From the NCBI GenBank assembly GCA_030152145.1, contig JASLIL010000087.1:1-25995 (forward strand): a stretch of DNA of 25,995 bases. The letters are read 5' to 3'. Source of the DNA: Tissierellales bacterium (lineage in GTDB: Bacteria > Bacillota > Clostridia > Tissierellales > JASKZW01). Shown one piece after another: positions 1 to 7,098 of this stretch; position 1 is the first letter of the stretch; each line of letters opens with the position of its first letter. Under the pieces are notes generated by a model. The model worked only from the letters and a program-made list of their open reading frames with translations, was not told where the DNA came from and made no database searches. A program made the position numbers and the translations under genes.

Positions 1-565
1 TCTAAATAGAGGAAGATGGCCAGATTACTTGGTAATGATAATCGCGATTTTAGGTATATCAATACCTAATTTTGTTTTAGCTTCTTTGCTACAATATTTC
101 TTTGCTATAAAAAAAGGTTATCTACCCATAACAGGATGGAGCGGATTTAAGTACACAATACTACCTACTCTAGCCCTATCCTTTAATTCAGTAGCTAAAT
201 ACGCTAGATACATGAGGGCAAACTGCTTGGACGTAATAAATCAAGACTACATCCTAACAGCAGAAGCCAAGGGTGCATCAAGATTTAGAATAGTAAGAAG
301 TCACATATTCAGAAATGCTATACTGCCAATTATAACTTTAATAGGACCTCAGATAGCATTGATATTTGGTGGTTCATTTGTAATAGAGAAAATTTTTGCA
401 GTTCCAGGCCTAGGATCTTATTTTGTTACAGCAGTAAATTCAAGAGATTACACAATGATAATGGGCCAGACAATATTTATATCATCACTATATATTTTTT
501 CACTAGTAATAGTGGATATAGTCTATGGTCTAGTAGATCCGAGAATTAGAGTTTCTAAAAGATAG
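1..565 (+). CDS. oppB: Peptide ABC transporter permease, OppB/DppB type (5' truncated by window edge)
   Basis: The frame is open from base 2 through the left edge, so only the C-terminal ~187 residues are present; the internal ATG at 29 is not the true start. It is a BPD_transp_1 inner-membrane permease for oligopeptides or dipeptides. Several hydrophobic segments are visible, and the EAA-type loop contacting the ATPases reads around 'AEAKGASRFRIVRSHIFRNA'. The end 'YGLVDPRIRVSK' is typical of OppB/DppB C-termini ('DPRIR'). The stop lies 9 bp before oppC, so the two are co-transcribed. No substrate-binding protein is in the window; it would be expected elsewhere in the operon, probably upstream. 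Family assignment is secure; Opp versus Dpp specificity cannot be decided. Confidence 0.92.
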   Translation, partial: LNRGRWPDYLVMIIAILGISIPNFVLASLLQYFFAIKKGYLPITGWSGFKYTILPTLALSFNSVAKYARYMRANCLDVINQDYILTAEAKGASRFRIVRSHIFRNAILPIITLIGPQIALIFGGSFVIEKIFAVPGLGSYFVTAVNSRDYTMIMGQTIFISSLYIFSLVIVDIVYGLVDPRIRVSKR

Positions 566-574
566 GAGGATTTT

Positions 575-1489
575 ATGGAAATATTAAAAGAGGATTTCTT
601 ATTTATAGATAGCAGTGAAAAGAAGAAAAGTGACTTTTCAAGGCCCAGCATAACCTACTGGCAAGATGCAAAAAGAAGGTTAAAGAAAAACAAGATAGCA
701 ATAATATCTCTATTTGTACTTTTAGGCCTAGTCTTAATGTGTATAATTGGTCCAAGCCTAACGCCATGGGAATATGAAGTTGGAGATTTGGCTAAAAAAA
801 ATCAACCACCTTCCAAAGAGCACTGGTTTGGCACAGACAAGCTAGGAAGAGACATATTCACCAGGATTTGGGTAGGAGGGAGGGTCTCTCTTTTTATAGG
901 TTTGGTAGGAGCTTTTATAGATATAGTAATAGGAGTTATATACGGAGGTATAGCAGGATACTTTGGAGGAAAAGTAGATGATATAATGATGAGAATAATA
1001 GAGATTTTATCTAGTATTCCCTATCTAGTCCTAGTAGTCCTAGTATCTTTAATAATTGGTAAGGGCATGCTATCGCTTATAGTTGCAATGACCTTAACCG
1101 GCTGGTGCTTTATGGCAAGACTGGTTAGAGGTCAAATACTTCAAATAAAATCCCAAGACTATATACTAGCTTCTCAGGCACTAGGGACTAGTCCATGGAA
1201 GATAATAAGAAAGCATCTAATACCAAATACAATAGGCATAGTTATAGTATCAGTCACTTTTGACATACCATCCTTTATATTTGGAGAAGCCTTTCTATCA
1301 TATATAGGCCTAGGCATTCAATCACCAATGACAAGCTGGGGAGCCTTAGCATCAGATGCCCAGCAAAATATGGCCTTCTATCCCTATCAACTATTTTTTC
1401 CAGCCCTAATGATAAGTTTAACCATGCTATCCTTTCAATTACTAGGTGATGGTCTAAGAGATGCCTTAGATCCAAAGATGAGACAATAG
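575..1489 (+). CDS. oppC: Peptide ABC transporter permease, OppC/DppC type
   Basis: This 304-residue inner-membrane permease is the partner of the preceding OppB. A cytoplasmic N-terminal extension (~45 residues, Lys-rich) precedes the first membrane helix (about 40-60), which is the OppC_N arrangement. The hallmark 'HWFGTDKLGRDIFTRIWVG' stands at ~88-106, before the BPD_transp_1 core. The EAA loop reads 'ASQALGTSPWKIIRKHLIPN', and the C-terminus 'LGDGLRDALDPKMR' is a family signature. The start is supported by an AGGAGG ribosome site 5-10 bases upstream. The spacing to oppD is 10 bp, so it is one operon. The length is normal for the family and nothing is broken. Confidence 0.94.
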   Translation: MEILKEDFLFIDSSEKKKSDFSRPSITYWQDAKRRLKKNKIAIISLFVLLGLVLMCIIGPSLTPWEYEVGDLAKKNQPPSKEHWFGTDKLGRDIFTRIWVGGRVSLFIGLVGAFIDIVIGVIYGGIAGYFGGKVDDIMMRIIEILSSIPYLVLVVLVSLIIGKGMLSLIVAMTLTGWCFMARLVRGQILQIKSQDYILASQALGTSPWKIIRKHLIPNTIGIVIVSVTFDIPSFIFGEAFLSYIGLGIQSPMTSWGALASDAQQNMAFYPYQLFFPALMISLTMLSFQLLGDGLRDALDPKMRQ

Positions 1490-1499
1490 GGGTGATAAA

Positions 1500-2507
1500 A
1501 TGACAATACTAGAAGTTAATAATTTAGAAGTAGCATTTAATACATATGCTGGCAAGGTAAGAGCCGTAAGAGATGTATCCTTTAATCTATCAGCTGGAGA
1601 AACCCTGGTAGTAGTAGGAGAGTCAGGCTGTGGAAAATCTGTTATGGCCAAGTCAATCATTAAACTCCTTCCTAGATATATAACGGAAATAGGCGGGAAT
1701 ACAGAGATTTTATTTGAAGGAAAGGACATATCTAAGCTAAGCAGAAGACAAATGGAAAAGATAAGAGGTAAGGACATATCAATGATATTTCAAGATCCTA
1801 TGACCTACTTAAATCCAACAATGAAAATTGGAAATCAAATAGCTGAAAGTCTAATAATACATGAGAAAATATCAAGAAAAGAAGCCATAAAGAAAACTAT
1901 AGATATACTTAGGCTAGTAAAAATTCCTAATCCAGAGGAAAGAGTCTATCAATATCCCCATGAATTCAGTGGAGGAATGAGACAAAGGGTTGTAATAGCC
2001 ATAGCCCTAGCCTGTAATCCTAAGGTCCTAATAGCTGATGAACCAACAACAGCTCTAGATGTAACAACTCAAGCAGACATAATGGATTTAATATCAGAAA
2101 TTCAGGGAAAACTAAATACAGCAGTAATACTAATAACCCATGATCTAGGAATAGCAGCAGAAGTAGCAGATAGAATACAGGTTATGTACGCTGGGGAAAT
2201 AATAGAAACAGGCAGACGAGAGGATATTTTTAAAAATCCAAAGCATCCTTACACTTGGGCCCTCTTAAAGTCTGTACCAACAATAGAAGATGAAAAAGGA
2301 CACTTATATGCTCTAGGAGGAACTCCCCCAGACTTAATATCACCTCCCACAGCCTGTGCTTTTTTTGATAGATGTGATTATTGTATGGAAATTTGCAGGA
2401 AACATAAGCCAGATTTTATAGAATCAAACACTCACCATAAGGTAAGGTGTTGGCTACATCATGAACTAGCCCCAAAGGTAGATTTCCCCTTAGCTACAAG
2501 GAGGTAA
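1500..2507 (+). CDS. oppD: Peptide ABC transporter ATPase, OppD/DppD type
   Basis: This 335-residue cytoplasmic ATPase energises the OppBC channel. Walker A 'GESGCGKS' lies at 40-47, the ABC signature 'FSGGMRQR' at ~156-163, Walker B 'LIADEPTTALD' near 180, and a switch His in 'ITHDLG'. The C-terminal oligopeptide extension is complete and has the cysteine pattern C-x5-C-x6-C followed by a further Cys near the end ('VRCWLHH'). In this ATPase family the Cys cluster can hold an Fe-S cluster, which is a point of comparison with the damaged tail of the next gene. The start follows a 'GGGGTGAT' ribosome site. Only 3 bp separate it from oppF. Assignment is secure at family level. Confidence 0.95.
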   Translation: MTILEVNNLEVAFNTYAGKVRAVRDVSFNLSAGETLVVVGESGCGKSVMAKSIIKLLPRYITEIGGNTEILFEGKDISKLSRRQMEKIRGKDISMIFQDPMTYLNPTMKIGNQIAESLIIHEKISRKEAIKKTIDILRLVKIPNPEERVYQYPHEFSGGMRQRVVIAIALACNPKVLIADEPTTALDVTTQADIMDLISEIQGKLNTAVILITHDLGIAAEVADRIQVMYAGEIIETGRREDIFKNPKHPYTWALLKSVPTIEDEKGHLYALGGTPPDLISPPTACAFFDRCDYCMEICRKHKPDFIESNTHHKVRCWLHHELAPKVDFPLATRR

Positions 2508-2510
2508 GAT

Positions 2511-3341
2511 ATGGAAACACTTATTAAAGTAGATAGTTTGTCTAAATCATTTGAACTAGAAAGAAACATAGTCTTAAAAGCTGTAGATAATGTAAGTTTT
2601 AATATATATAAAAATGAAACTTTAGGAATAGTAGGAGAATCAGGCTGTGGAAAGACAACCCTAGGCAGAACAATACTAGGCCTATACAACAATACTTCAG
2701 GCCAAGTTCTATACAATGGACTAGATGTTCATAAGGCAAGCAAAAAAGAGTTTAGAGAATTTAAGAAGAAGGCACAGATAATTTTGCAGGATCCCTACGC
2801 ATCCTTAAATCCTAGAATGACTGTAGGAGACATTATAGCTGAAGGCATAGACGCACAAAAGCTCTACAAGGGAAAAGAAAAACAAAAAAGAATATATGAA
2901 CTTCTAGAAACTGTAGGTTTGAGCCCTCAGCATGCCTCCAGATTTCCCCATGAGTTTAGCGGTGGACAGAGGCAAAGAATAGGTATAGCAAGAACTCTAG
3001 CAGTTGAACCCGAATTTATAGTTTGTGATGAACCTATATCAGCCCTGGATGTATCCATACAGGCTCAAATAGTAAATCTACTTTTAAAACTACAGAAAGA
3101 ATATGGACTAACCTATCTTTTTATAGCCCATGATTTATCTATGGTAAGGCACATATCAGACAGGGTTGGAGTAATGTACTTAGGAAATCTAGTAGAATTA
3201 GCAACAACAGAAGAGCTCTATAAGAACCCCCTCCACCCCTACACAAGAGCACTAATGTCAGCAATACCAAGTATAGATTTAGATAATCCAATGGGTAAGA
3301 GAAGAATAAAAATGGAAGGAGAGCTTCCAAGTCCTATGTAA
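2511..3341 (+). CDS. oppF: Peptide ABC transporter ATPase, OppF/DppF type, ending early at an in-frame TAA
   Basis: This second ATPase pairs with OppD. Walker A 'GESGCGKT' is at 42-49, the Q-loop at 'ILQDPYASLNPRM', the signature 'FSGGQRQRIG' near 146, and Walker B 'FIVCDEPISALD' follows. The nucleotide-binding domain is whole. Translation stops at residue 276, just after 'GELPSPM'. In relatives the sequence 'PSP(I/V)NPP..C' continues into a cysteine-rich C-terminal domain of about 40-50 residues. That tail is present here in the same frame after the stop (see 3342-3473). The product as written is therefore ~44 residues shorter than usual. It could be a nonsense mutation, a base-call error or a readthrough site. 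The ATPase itself could still function. Confidence 0.9.
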   Translation: METLIKVDSLSKSFELERNIVLKAVDNVSFNIYKNETLGIVGESGCGKTTLGRTILGLYNNTSGQVLYNGLDVHKASKKEFREFKKKAQIILQDPYASLNPRMTVGDIIAEGIDAQKLYKGKEKQKRIYELLETVGLSPQHASRFPHEFSGGQRQRIGIARTLAVEPEFIVCDEPISALDVSIQAQIVNLLLKLQKEYGLTYLFIAHDLSMVRHISDRVGVMYLGNLVELATTEELYKNPLHPYTRALMSAIPSIDLDNPMGKRRIKMEGELPSPM

Positions 3342-3473
3342 AGTCATGACGCTTGTAAATTTGCAAGTAGATGTAAGGATAGGCTTGAAATTTGTTCTAA
3401 GAAAGCCCCTACATTTAAAGAGGTTAAGAAAGGACATTATCTAGCTTGTCATAGATTAAGTAAAGATGAATAG
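3342..3473 (+). pseudogene. oppF: Conserved C-terminal tail of OppF, cut off by the TAA at 3339-3341
   Basis: Reading straight on in the oppF frame after the TAA gives 43 codons before a TAG at 3471-3473. They encode the normal end of the family: Cys at 'DACKFASRC' (C-x5-C), 'LEIC' six residues later, then 'KKGHYLACHRL'. The spacing from 'PSPM' to the first Cys equals that of intact homologues if the TAA stands for one residue, so no bases are lost or gained. No ribosome site or in-frame start codon would let the tail be made separately. Codon use matches the rest of the gene, which implies a recent or non-genuine stop. Confidence 0.75.
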
Positions 3474-3495
3474 AATTTCATTAAAAAATTTATAA

Positions 3496-3525
3496 CTGTT
3501 AAAACTTTCTTGTGTATGTTATACT
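3496..3525 (+). promoter_or_regulatory. Extended -10 promoter for the FMN-binding lipoprotein gene
   Basis: A TATACT -10 at 3520-3525 is preceded by TGn (3517-3519), giving an extended -10. A weak -35 (CTGTTA, 3496-3501) stands 18 bp upstream. Transcription would begin near 3532, which excludes a start codon at 3510 and supports the ATG at 3582. Confidence 0.5.
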
Positions 3526-3581
3526 TATTTGGGTATTATATGATTGATACCAAGTTAACGAATAACAAGGGAGGGTTTACT

Positions 3582-3983
3582 ATGAAAAAAAGAGTATTGT
3601 CACTACTAATAATCAGTTCACTTATGTTAGCATTAGTAGGCTGTGGTGGCGGAGAGAAGGCTGCAGGTCTTAAAGATGGAACATATGTAGGAAAAACTGA
3701 AATGACAGACTATGGTTATGAAGAAGCTGAAGTAACTGTTGAAAACGGTGAAATCACAGACGTAGTACTTAAGAGAATGACTCCAGAGGGAGAAGAAGTT
3801 GACTACGACGAGTGGGATGGAACTTCAGAAGATGGAAAACCAAACTTAAAAGAAGCTAAAGATACAGTAGCAGCTCAAATGATTGAAAAACAATCATCAG
3901 AAGTTGATACAGTAGCAGGAGCTACTTCATCAGTTGATAACTGGAAGATAGCTTTTGATGAAGCAGTATCACAAGCAAAATAA
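3582..3983 (+). CDS. FMN-binding domain lipoprotein
   Basis: This 133-residue exported protein has a short basic N-terminus, a hydrophobic stretch and a lipobox ending 'LALVGC' (lipidated Cys21), so it should be anchored to the outer face of the membrane. Residues ~31-132 match the small FMN-binding domain: 'DGTYVGKT', the strand pair 'EAEVTVENGEITDVVL', and the terminal 'DTVAGATSS' (Thr115 in the AGAT motif). In RnfG/NqrC relatives the equivalent Thr carries covalent FMN. The Gly-rich spacer after the Cys is typical of a tether. The start at 3582 is chosen over an upstream frame extension because of its AAGGGAGG ribosome site, the promoter position and a proper signal peptide. It is a single-gene unit closed by a strong terminator. 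A redox role is inferred; the partner is unknown. Confidence 0.85.
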   Translation: MKKRVLSLLIISSLMLALVGCGGGEKAAGLKDGTYVGKTEMTDYGYEEAEVTVENGEITDVVLKRMTPEGEEVDYDEWDGTSEDGKPNLKEAKDTVAAQMIEKQSSEVDTVAGATSSVDNWKIAFDEAVSQAK

Positions 3984-3994
3984 TTAAAGACTAT

Positions 3995-4030
3995 AAAAGG
4001 CTATTTAGTGAAATCTAAATAGCCTTTTTT
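3995..4030. terminator. Bidirectional intrinsic terminator between convergent genes
   Basis: A perfect 14-bp stem (3995-4008 with 4015-4028) has a 6-nt loop. The A-run on the left arm and T-run on the right arm provide a U-tract on either strand. It serves the lipoprotein gene on + and the VTT-domain gene on -. Confidence 0.9.
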
Positions 4031-4706
4031 AATTTGAACTTAAGGATCTTTTATAAAGATAGATTCCGCTAGTAGTTAAAGATAAAATTACCGTTATAGC
4101 AGTAGATATAAAAAAGCCCTTGAAATTTTTACTCTTAACAGCCTGGCCTAAAAAAGTGTTAGCCACCATAGGCGGCAATCTGAAGGCCATAGAAAACACC
4201 ATATAAGTTAAGAAATCAGTTTCCATAGCTCCATGAAGCATACTCATAATATCTCCAGGTAAAAATTTAAGCATTCTAGTCAAGGAAACAAAGAACCACT
4301 GAGCCTGGTCCTTAAATTCATTGATTTTCACAGCCTTGGGATACTTAAGGTAGATTTCATCCACCAAATTTCTACCATAAAGTCTACCTATAAAATAAGG
4401 CAAAGCTAGAACAATAGTAAGACCTAAAAAATTCACCAAAAGCCCATACTTTAAGGAAAATATCTTTCCAGAAGAAATATAGAGTACTGCCGTAGGAAAA
4501 ATAACTGACAGAGACTTTACTGTATATAGAGCCATTATAACAAGAAATGCCAGTATCCTATTATCTGGTGCAAAACTTACTATATTCTCAACTGTAATCT
4601 TTTCATAGTTAAAGGCTATAAGAACTACAAGTCCAAGGATAAGTGCGATAGGAACTAGTTTCATAAACTTAAAAAGCCTTTTAGCATTCCTTTCACTAGT
4701 TTTCAT
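4029..4706 (-). CDS. TVP38/TMEM64 (VTT/DedA-like) membrane protein
   Basis: This is a polytopic membrane protein of 225 residues from the chosen start. Hydrophobic helices alternate with the conserved family core: 'FPTAVLYISSGKIF' early, a glycine-containing loop before 'IGRLYGRNLVDEI', then 'FFVSLTRMLKFLPGDIMSMLHGAM' (split here by position) and 'FRLPPMVANTFLGQAV'. The VTT family includes DedA proteins and eukaryotic TMEM41B/VMP1 lipid scramblases; the bacterial role in membrane homeostasis is poorly defined. The start at 4706 is preferred over an in-frame ATG at 4748 because a plausible promoter -10 (4737-4732) would start transcription between the two. It is transcribed convergently with the lipoprotein gene and divergently from the IscU-like gene. 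Confidence 0.82.
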   Translation of the reverse strand: MKTSERNAKRLFKFMKLVPIALILGLVVLIAFNYEKITVENIVSFAPDNRILAFLVIMALYTVKSLSVIFPTAVLYISSGKIFSLKYGLLVNFLGLTIVLALPYFIGRLYGRNLVDEIYLKYPKAVKINEFKDQAQWFFVSLTRMLKFLPGDIMSMLHGAMETDFLTYMVFSMAFRLPPMVANTFLGQAVKSKNFKGFFISTAITVILSLTTSGIYLYKRSLSSN

Positions 4707-4731
4707 ATAACACCAACTTTCCAGCTTATTT

Positions 4732-4760
4732 ATTATAAGTATACCCATAGTTATTTTAAA
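4732..4760 (-). promoter_or_regulatory. Candidate promoter for the VTT-domain gene
   Basis: On the minus strand a perfect TATAAT (4737-4732) has a TTTAAA -35-like hexamer (4760-4755) 17 bp upstream (4 of 6 consensus bases). It lies back to back with the promoter of the divergent IscU-like gene. Confidence 0.45.
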
Positions 4761-4772
4761 AATCCAATTTAG

Positions 4773-4781
4773 TGTTATAAT
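4773..4781 (+). promoter_or_regulatory. Extended -10 promoter for the IscU-like gene
   Basis: TGTTATAAT (4773-4781) is a perfect extended -10 element; the -35 region is poor, as usual for this class. Transcription should begin near 4788, about 20 bases before the start codon, which has only a weak ribosome site (AAGGATG). Confidence 0.55.
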
Positions 4782-4810
4782 AAACTTAGATAAAGTAAGG
4801 ATGTGATTTT

Positions 4811-5200
4811 ATGTTTAGTGGTTATTCAACAAAGGTTATAGAACACTTTATGAGCCCTCACAATGTAGGAACCATGGTAGACTATGATGGGGTAGGAGAA
4901 TATGGAGATGTAAACTGTGGGGACTCCTTAAAAATCTATATAAAAGTAAGGGACAATATTATAGAGGACATTTCATTTTTAGTATTTGGCTGTACAGCAG
5001 CAGTAGCAACCAGCAGTATGACAACCCTTCTAGCCAAGGGAAAGACAATAGAAGAGGCTATGGAAATAAGCGACAAGGACATAACCAGAGAGCTAGATGG
5101 GCTACCAGCCAATAAACTACACTGTTCTGTTTTAGGAGCTAAAACTCTTAAGCTAGCAATAGAAGACTACAAGAAAAGGCAGGAAGAAAAGGAGAGCTAA
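4811..5200 (+). CDS. iscU: IscU/NifU-N-like Fe-S cluster scaffold protein
   Basis: This 129-residue protein belongs to the U-type scaffold family on which 2Fe-2S clusters are assembled. It begins 'YSTKVIEHFMSPHNVGTM', the usual N-terminus. The ligand set is complete: Cys36 and Asp38 in 'NCGDS', Cys61 in 'FGCTAAVATSS', and His104-Cys105 in 'LHCSVLGA'. The second motif differs from the common 'FGCGSAIASSS' by having Thr-Ala after the Cys. No cysteine desulfurase (IscS) is adjacent, unlike the usual iscS-iscU pair, so it is transcribed alone between its own promoter and a terminator overlapping its stop codon. It could be a dedicated scaffold or a storage/transfer paralogue; family assignment is firm. 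Confidence 0.88.
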   Translation: MFSGYSTKVIEHFMSPHNVGTMVDYDGVGEYGDVNCGDSLKIYIKVRDNIIEDISFLVFGCTAAVATSSMTTLLAKGKTIEEAMEISDKDITRELDGLPANKLHCSVLGAKTLKLAIEDYKKRQEEKES

Positions 5201-5214
5201 GGCTCTTCTTTTTT
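5187..5214 (+). terminator. Terminator overlapping the end of the IscU-like gene
   Basis: An 11-bp stem (5187-5197 with 5202-5212, one G-U pair) has a 4-nt loop and a T-run to 5214. The 5' arm is inside the coding region. Confidence 0.75.
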
Positions 5215-5270
5215 GTAGCCAAAGACTATAAAGGCCTGGCAATAGGGTATGACTAGAATGAAAGACTGAG

Positions 5271-5304
5271 AGAAGACAGCTATAGCTGGTCTTCTTGTTT
5301 TTTT
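5271..5304 (+). terminator. Second tandem terminator-like hairpin
   Basis: AGAAGAC pairs with GTCTTCT (5271-5277 with 5289-5295), with an inner AGC/GCT extension and one bulged G, followed by 'TGTTTTTTT'. It lies about 60 bp after the first terminator. The 56 bases between hold no gene or clear promoter that I can see. Confidence 0.65.
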
Positions 5305-5341
5305 ACAGCCTATAAAAATAATAAATAATTGTCCATAAAAG

Positions 5342-5370
5342 TTGATAGTAGGGAAAAAACTATATAGAAT
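5342..5370 (+). promoter_or_regulatory. Sigma-A type promoter for the GNAT/yibE operon
   Basis: TTGATA (5342-5347), a 17-bp spacer, then TAGAAT (5365-5370). The start point would be near 5377, giving a short leader with a strong AAGGAGGAG ribosome site at 5392-5400. Confidence 0.75.
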
Positions 5371-5405
5371 ATAGTTTAAAGACATTTATTTAAGGAGGAG
5401 TAATA

Positions 5406-5966
5406 ATGGAAGAAATGCTTGTTTTAAGCTATAAAGAAGTATCTTTAAGGGAACTAGAAGAAAAAAATATAAGGGATTATATTGATTGGTTCACTATTAA
5501 AACAGACTGGCAAAAATGGGAAGCTCCTTGGAATGAATTAGATGTAGAAGTAGATCAGTTAGAAGAAAAGCTACTAGGCTATATAAATATGGAAAAGCCA
5601 GCCCTTAGGAAAAGATTTGAAATTTACTACAGAGACAGTCATGTAGGCTGGACAAACTCCTACTATATAGATGGAGAAGAAGACATGTTAGCAATAGGAG
5701 TAGTTATACCTGACAAGGAGTTTTGGGCCAGGGGAATAGGAGAAAAAGCTCTTATATGCTATATAAGATATATATTAGAAAAGGACCCCTACAAGGACAT
5801 ATATGTAGAGACCTTTGAAGAAAATGAAAGAATGATAAACCTAGCTGAGAAACTAGGCTTTGAAACAGTTCCCCTAATAGAAAAATACCAGGAAGTAGAT
5901 GGGGAAAAGATGCCTATGTTAACCATGAAGCTAACAACAGAAAACATAGAAAGGTATAGAATTTAA
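5406..5966 (+). CDS. GNAT-family N-acetyltransferase (RimJ/RimL-like)
   Basis: This 186-residue cytoplasmic enzyme is predicted to move an acetyl group from acetyl-CoA to an amine. The N-terminal 'SLRELEEKNIRDYIDWFT' resembles the opening of RimJ/RimL-type acetyltransferases. A central strand ending 'AIGVVIPDKEFWARGIGEKAL' contains the acetyl-CoA pyrophosphate loop (R-G-I-G). The later 'VETFEENERMINLAEKLGF' is the usual 'N..M....EKLGF' motif. The start has an excellent ribosome site and promoter. The stop codon overlaps the ATG of the next gene by one base, so the two are translationally coupled. The substrate (protein, small molecule or drug) cannot be told. Confidence 0.85.
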   Translation: MEEMLVLSYKEVSLRELEEKNIRDYIDWFTIKTDWQKWEAPWNELDVEVDQLEEKLLGYINMEKPALRKRFEIYYRDSHVGWTNSYYIDGEEDMLAIGVVIPDKEFWARGIGEKALICYIRYILEKDPYKDIYVETFEENERMINLAEKLGFETVPLIEKYQEVDGEKMPMLTMKLTTENIERYRI

Positions 5967-7060
5967 TGAAGATAAAAAGAAATTTAATACTGCTTTTCCT
6001 TCTAGTATTCGGTCTAGGAACTGTCTATGGACAATCAGCAGACATAGTCTCGGCCAGCCAGGAAAGGGGAGAGGTCCTAGAGGTCAAAAAGGAAAAGTCA
6101 GGTAAGGATATAATAGAAGAAATACAAATAGTGAAATTAAGAGTTCTAACAGGAGAGCACAAGGGAGAAGTAATAGAAGTGGAAAATCCTCTATCAGGAG
6201 ACCCGGTCTACGATATAGAAGTAAAGGCTGGAGATAAGGTTCTACTAGGCCTGGAAATTTTCGAAAATGACACAGCCAATATCTATATATCAGACTATTC
6301 AAGGCAGGAGTATATATTTCTTCTTCTAATCTTATTTCTTTTAATCCTAATCTTAATAGGTGGAAAAAGTGGTCTTAAGGCCATAGGAACTCTAGTCTTA
6401 ACCCTAGGTTTAATCTTAAAGCTCCTACTACCACTAATGCTAAGAGGCATCAATCCTCTACCAATATCAGTACTTATATCTATCTTAATAACAATAGTAA
6501 CCATAGGAATAATAAGTGGTATAAGCTATAAGAGCCTAGCTGCAATAGTAGGAACCAGCTCTGGAGTTATAATAGCAGGACTACTATCCTTTCTAGTAGG
6601 CAGCAGGGTAAAGCTAACAGGCCTAAGTACAGGAGAGGCCATGATCCTAGCCCAGATGGAAAACCAGATGGATATAAGGTCCCTACTATTTGCAGGAATA
6701 ATCCTAGGATCTCTAGGGGCCATAATGGACGTAGGGATGTCCATAGCCTCTGCCATCGAGGAAATACACCTAGCCAACCAAGAACTAGGTTTTAAGGAGC
6801 TTTTTTCTTCTGGTATGAATGTAGGTAGAGATGTAATGGGAACTATGACCAACACACTAATATTAGCCTATGCCGGTAGCTCTATACCCCTAATGCTAAT
6901 ATTCATGTCCCATGAAAGCAATCTTATAAAGATTATAAATCTAGATATAATAGCAACAGAAATAGTAAGAAGTCTATCAGGCAGTATAGGTCTAATCCTA
7001 ACAATACCAATAACAGCCTTAATAGCTTCAAAGTTAATAGTAAAGGCTTCTGACAAGTAG
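5966..7060 (+). CDS. YibE/F-family membrane protein
   Basis: This 364-residue protein has a cleavable signal-like segment (1-22), an extracellular beta-rich region (about 25-110, with 'GEHKGEVIEVENPLSGDP') and then about seven or eight membrane helices. The glycine-rich loops 'GTSSGVIIAGLLSFLVG', 'GSLGAIMDVGMSIASAIEEI' and 'GRDVMGTMTNTLILAYAG' are characteristic of the YibE/F family. Its function is unknown; a transporter role is often supposed. The ATG overlaps the acetyltransferase stop codon (TAATG), implying one transcript. A hairpin terminator overlaps its end, yet the next gene starts only 38 bp later, so partial readthrough into it is likely. Confidence 0.87.
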   Translation: MKIKRNLILLFLLVFGLGTVYGQSADIVSASQERGEVLEVKKEKSGKDIIEEIQIVKLRVLTGEHKGEVIEVENPLSGDPVYDIEVKAGDKVLLGLEIFENDTANIYISDYSRQEYIFLLLILFLLILILIGGKSGLKAIGTLVLTLGLILKLLLPLMLRGINPLPISVLISILITIVTIGIISGISYKSLAAIVGTSSGVIIAGLLSFLVGSRVKLTGLSTGEAMILAQMENQMDIRSLLFAGIILGSLGAIMDVGMSIASAIEEIHLANQELGFKELFSSGMNVGRDVMGTMTNTLILAYAGSSIPLMLIFMSHESNLIKIINLDIIATEIVRSLSGSIGLILTIPITALIASKLIVKASDK

Positions 7061-7077
7061 ATCAGAAGTCTTTTTTT
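7044..7077 (+). terminator. Terminator overlapping the end of the yibE-like gene
   Basis: A 10-bp stem (7044-7053 with 7062-7071, one G-U pair) has an 8-nt loop and a run of seven T. Because the COG0523 gene starts at 7099 with no room for a separate promoter, it may act as a leaky or attenuating terminator. Confidence 0.72.
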
Positions 7078-7098
7078 CTAGAGAAAAGGAGGAGGGCC

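Noticed and set aside
3339..3341. Recoding of the oppF stop as selenocysteine or pyrrolysine.
   Set aside because: The codon is TAA; selenocysteine uses TGA and pyrrolysine TAG. TAA ends many other genes in the window, so it is not reassigned.
5197..5385. 62-codon open frame on the minus strand between the IscU-like and GNAT genes.
   Set aside because: No ribosome site, it spans two terminators and a promoter of the other strand, and the protein resembles nothing.
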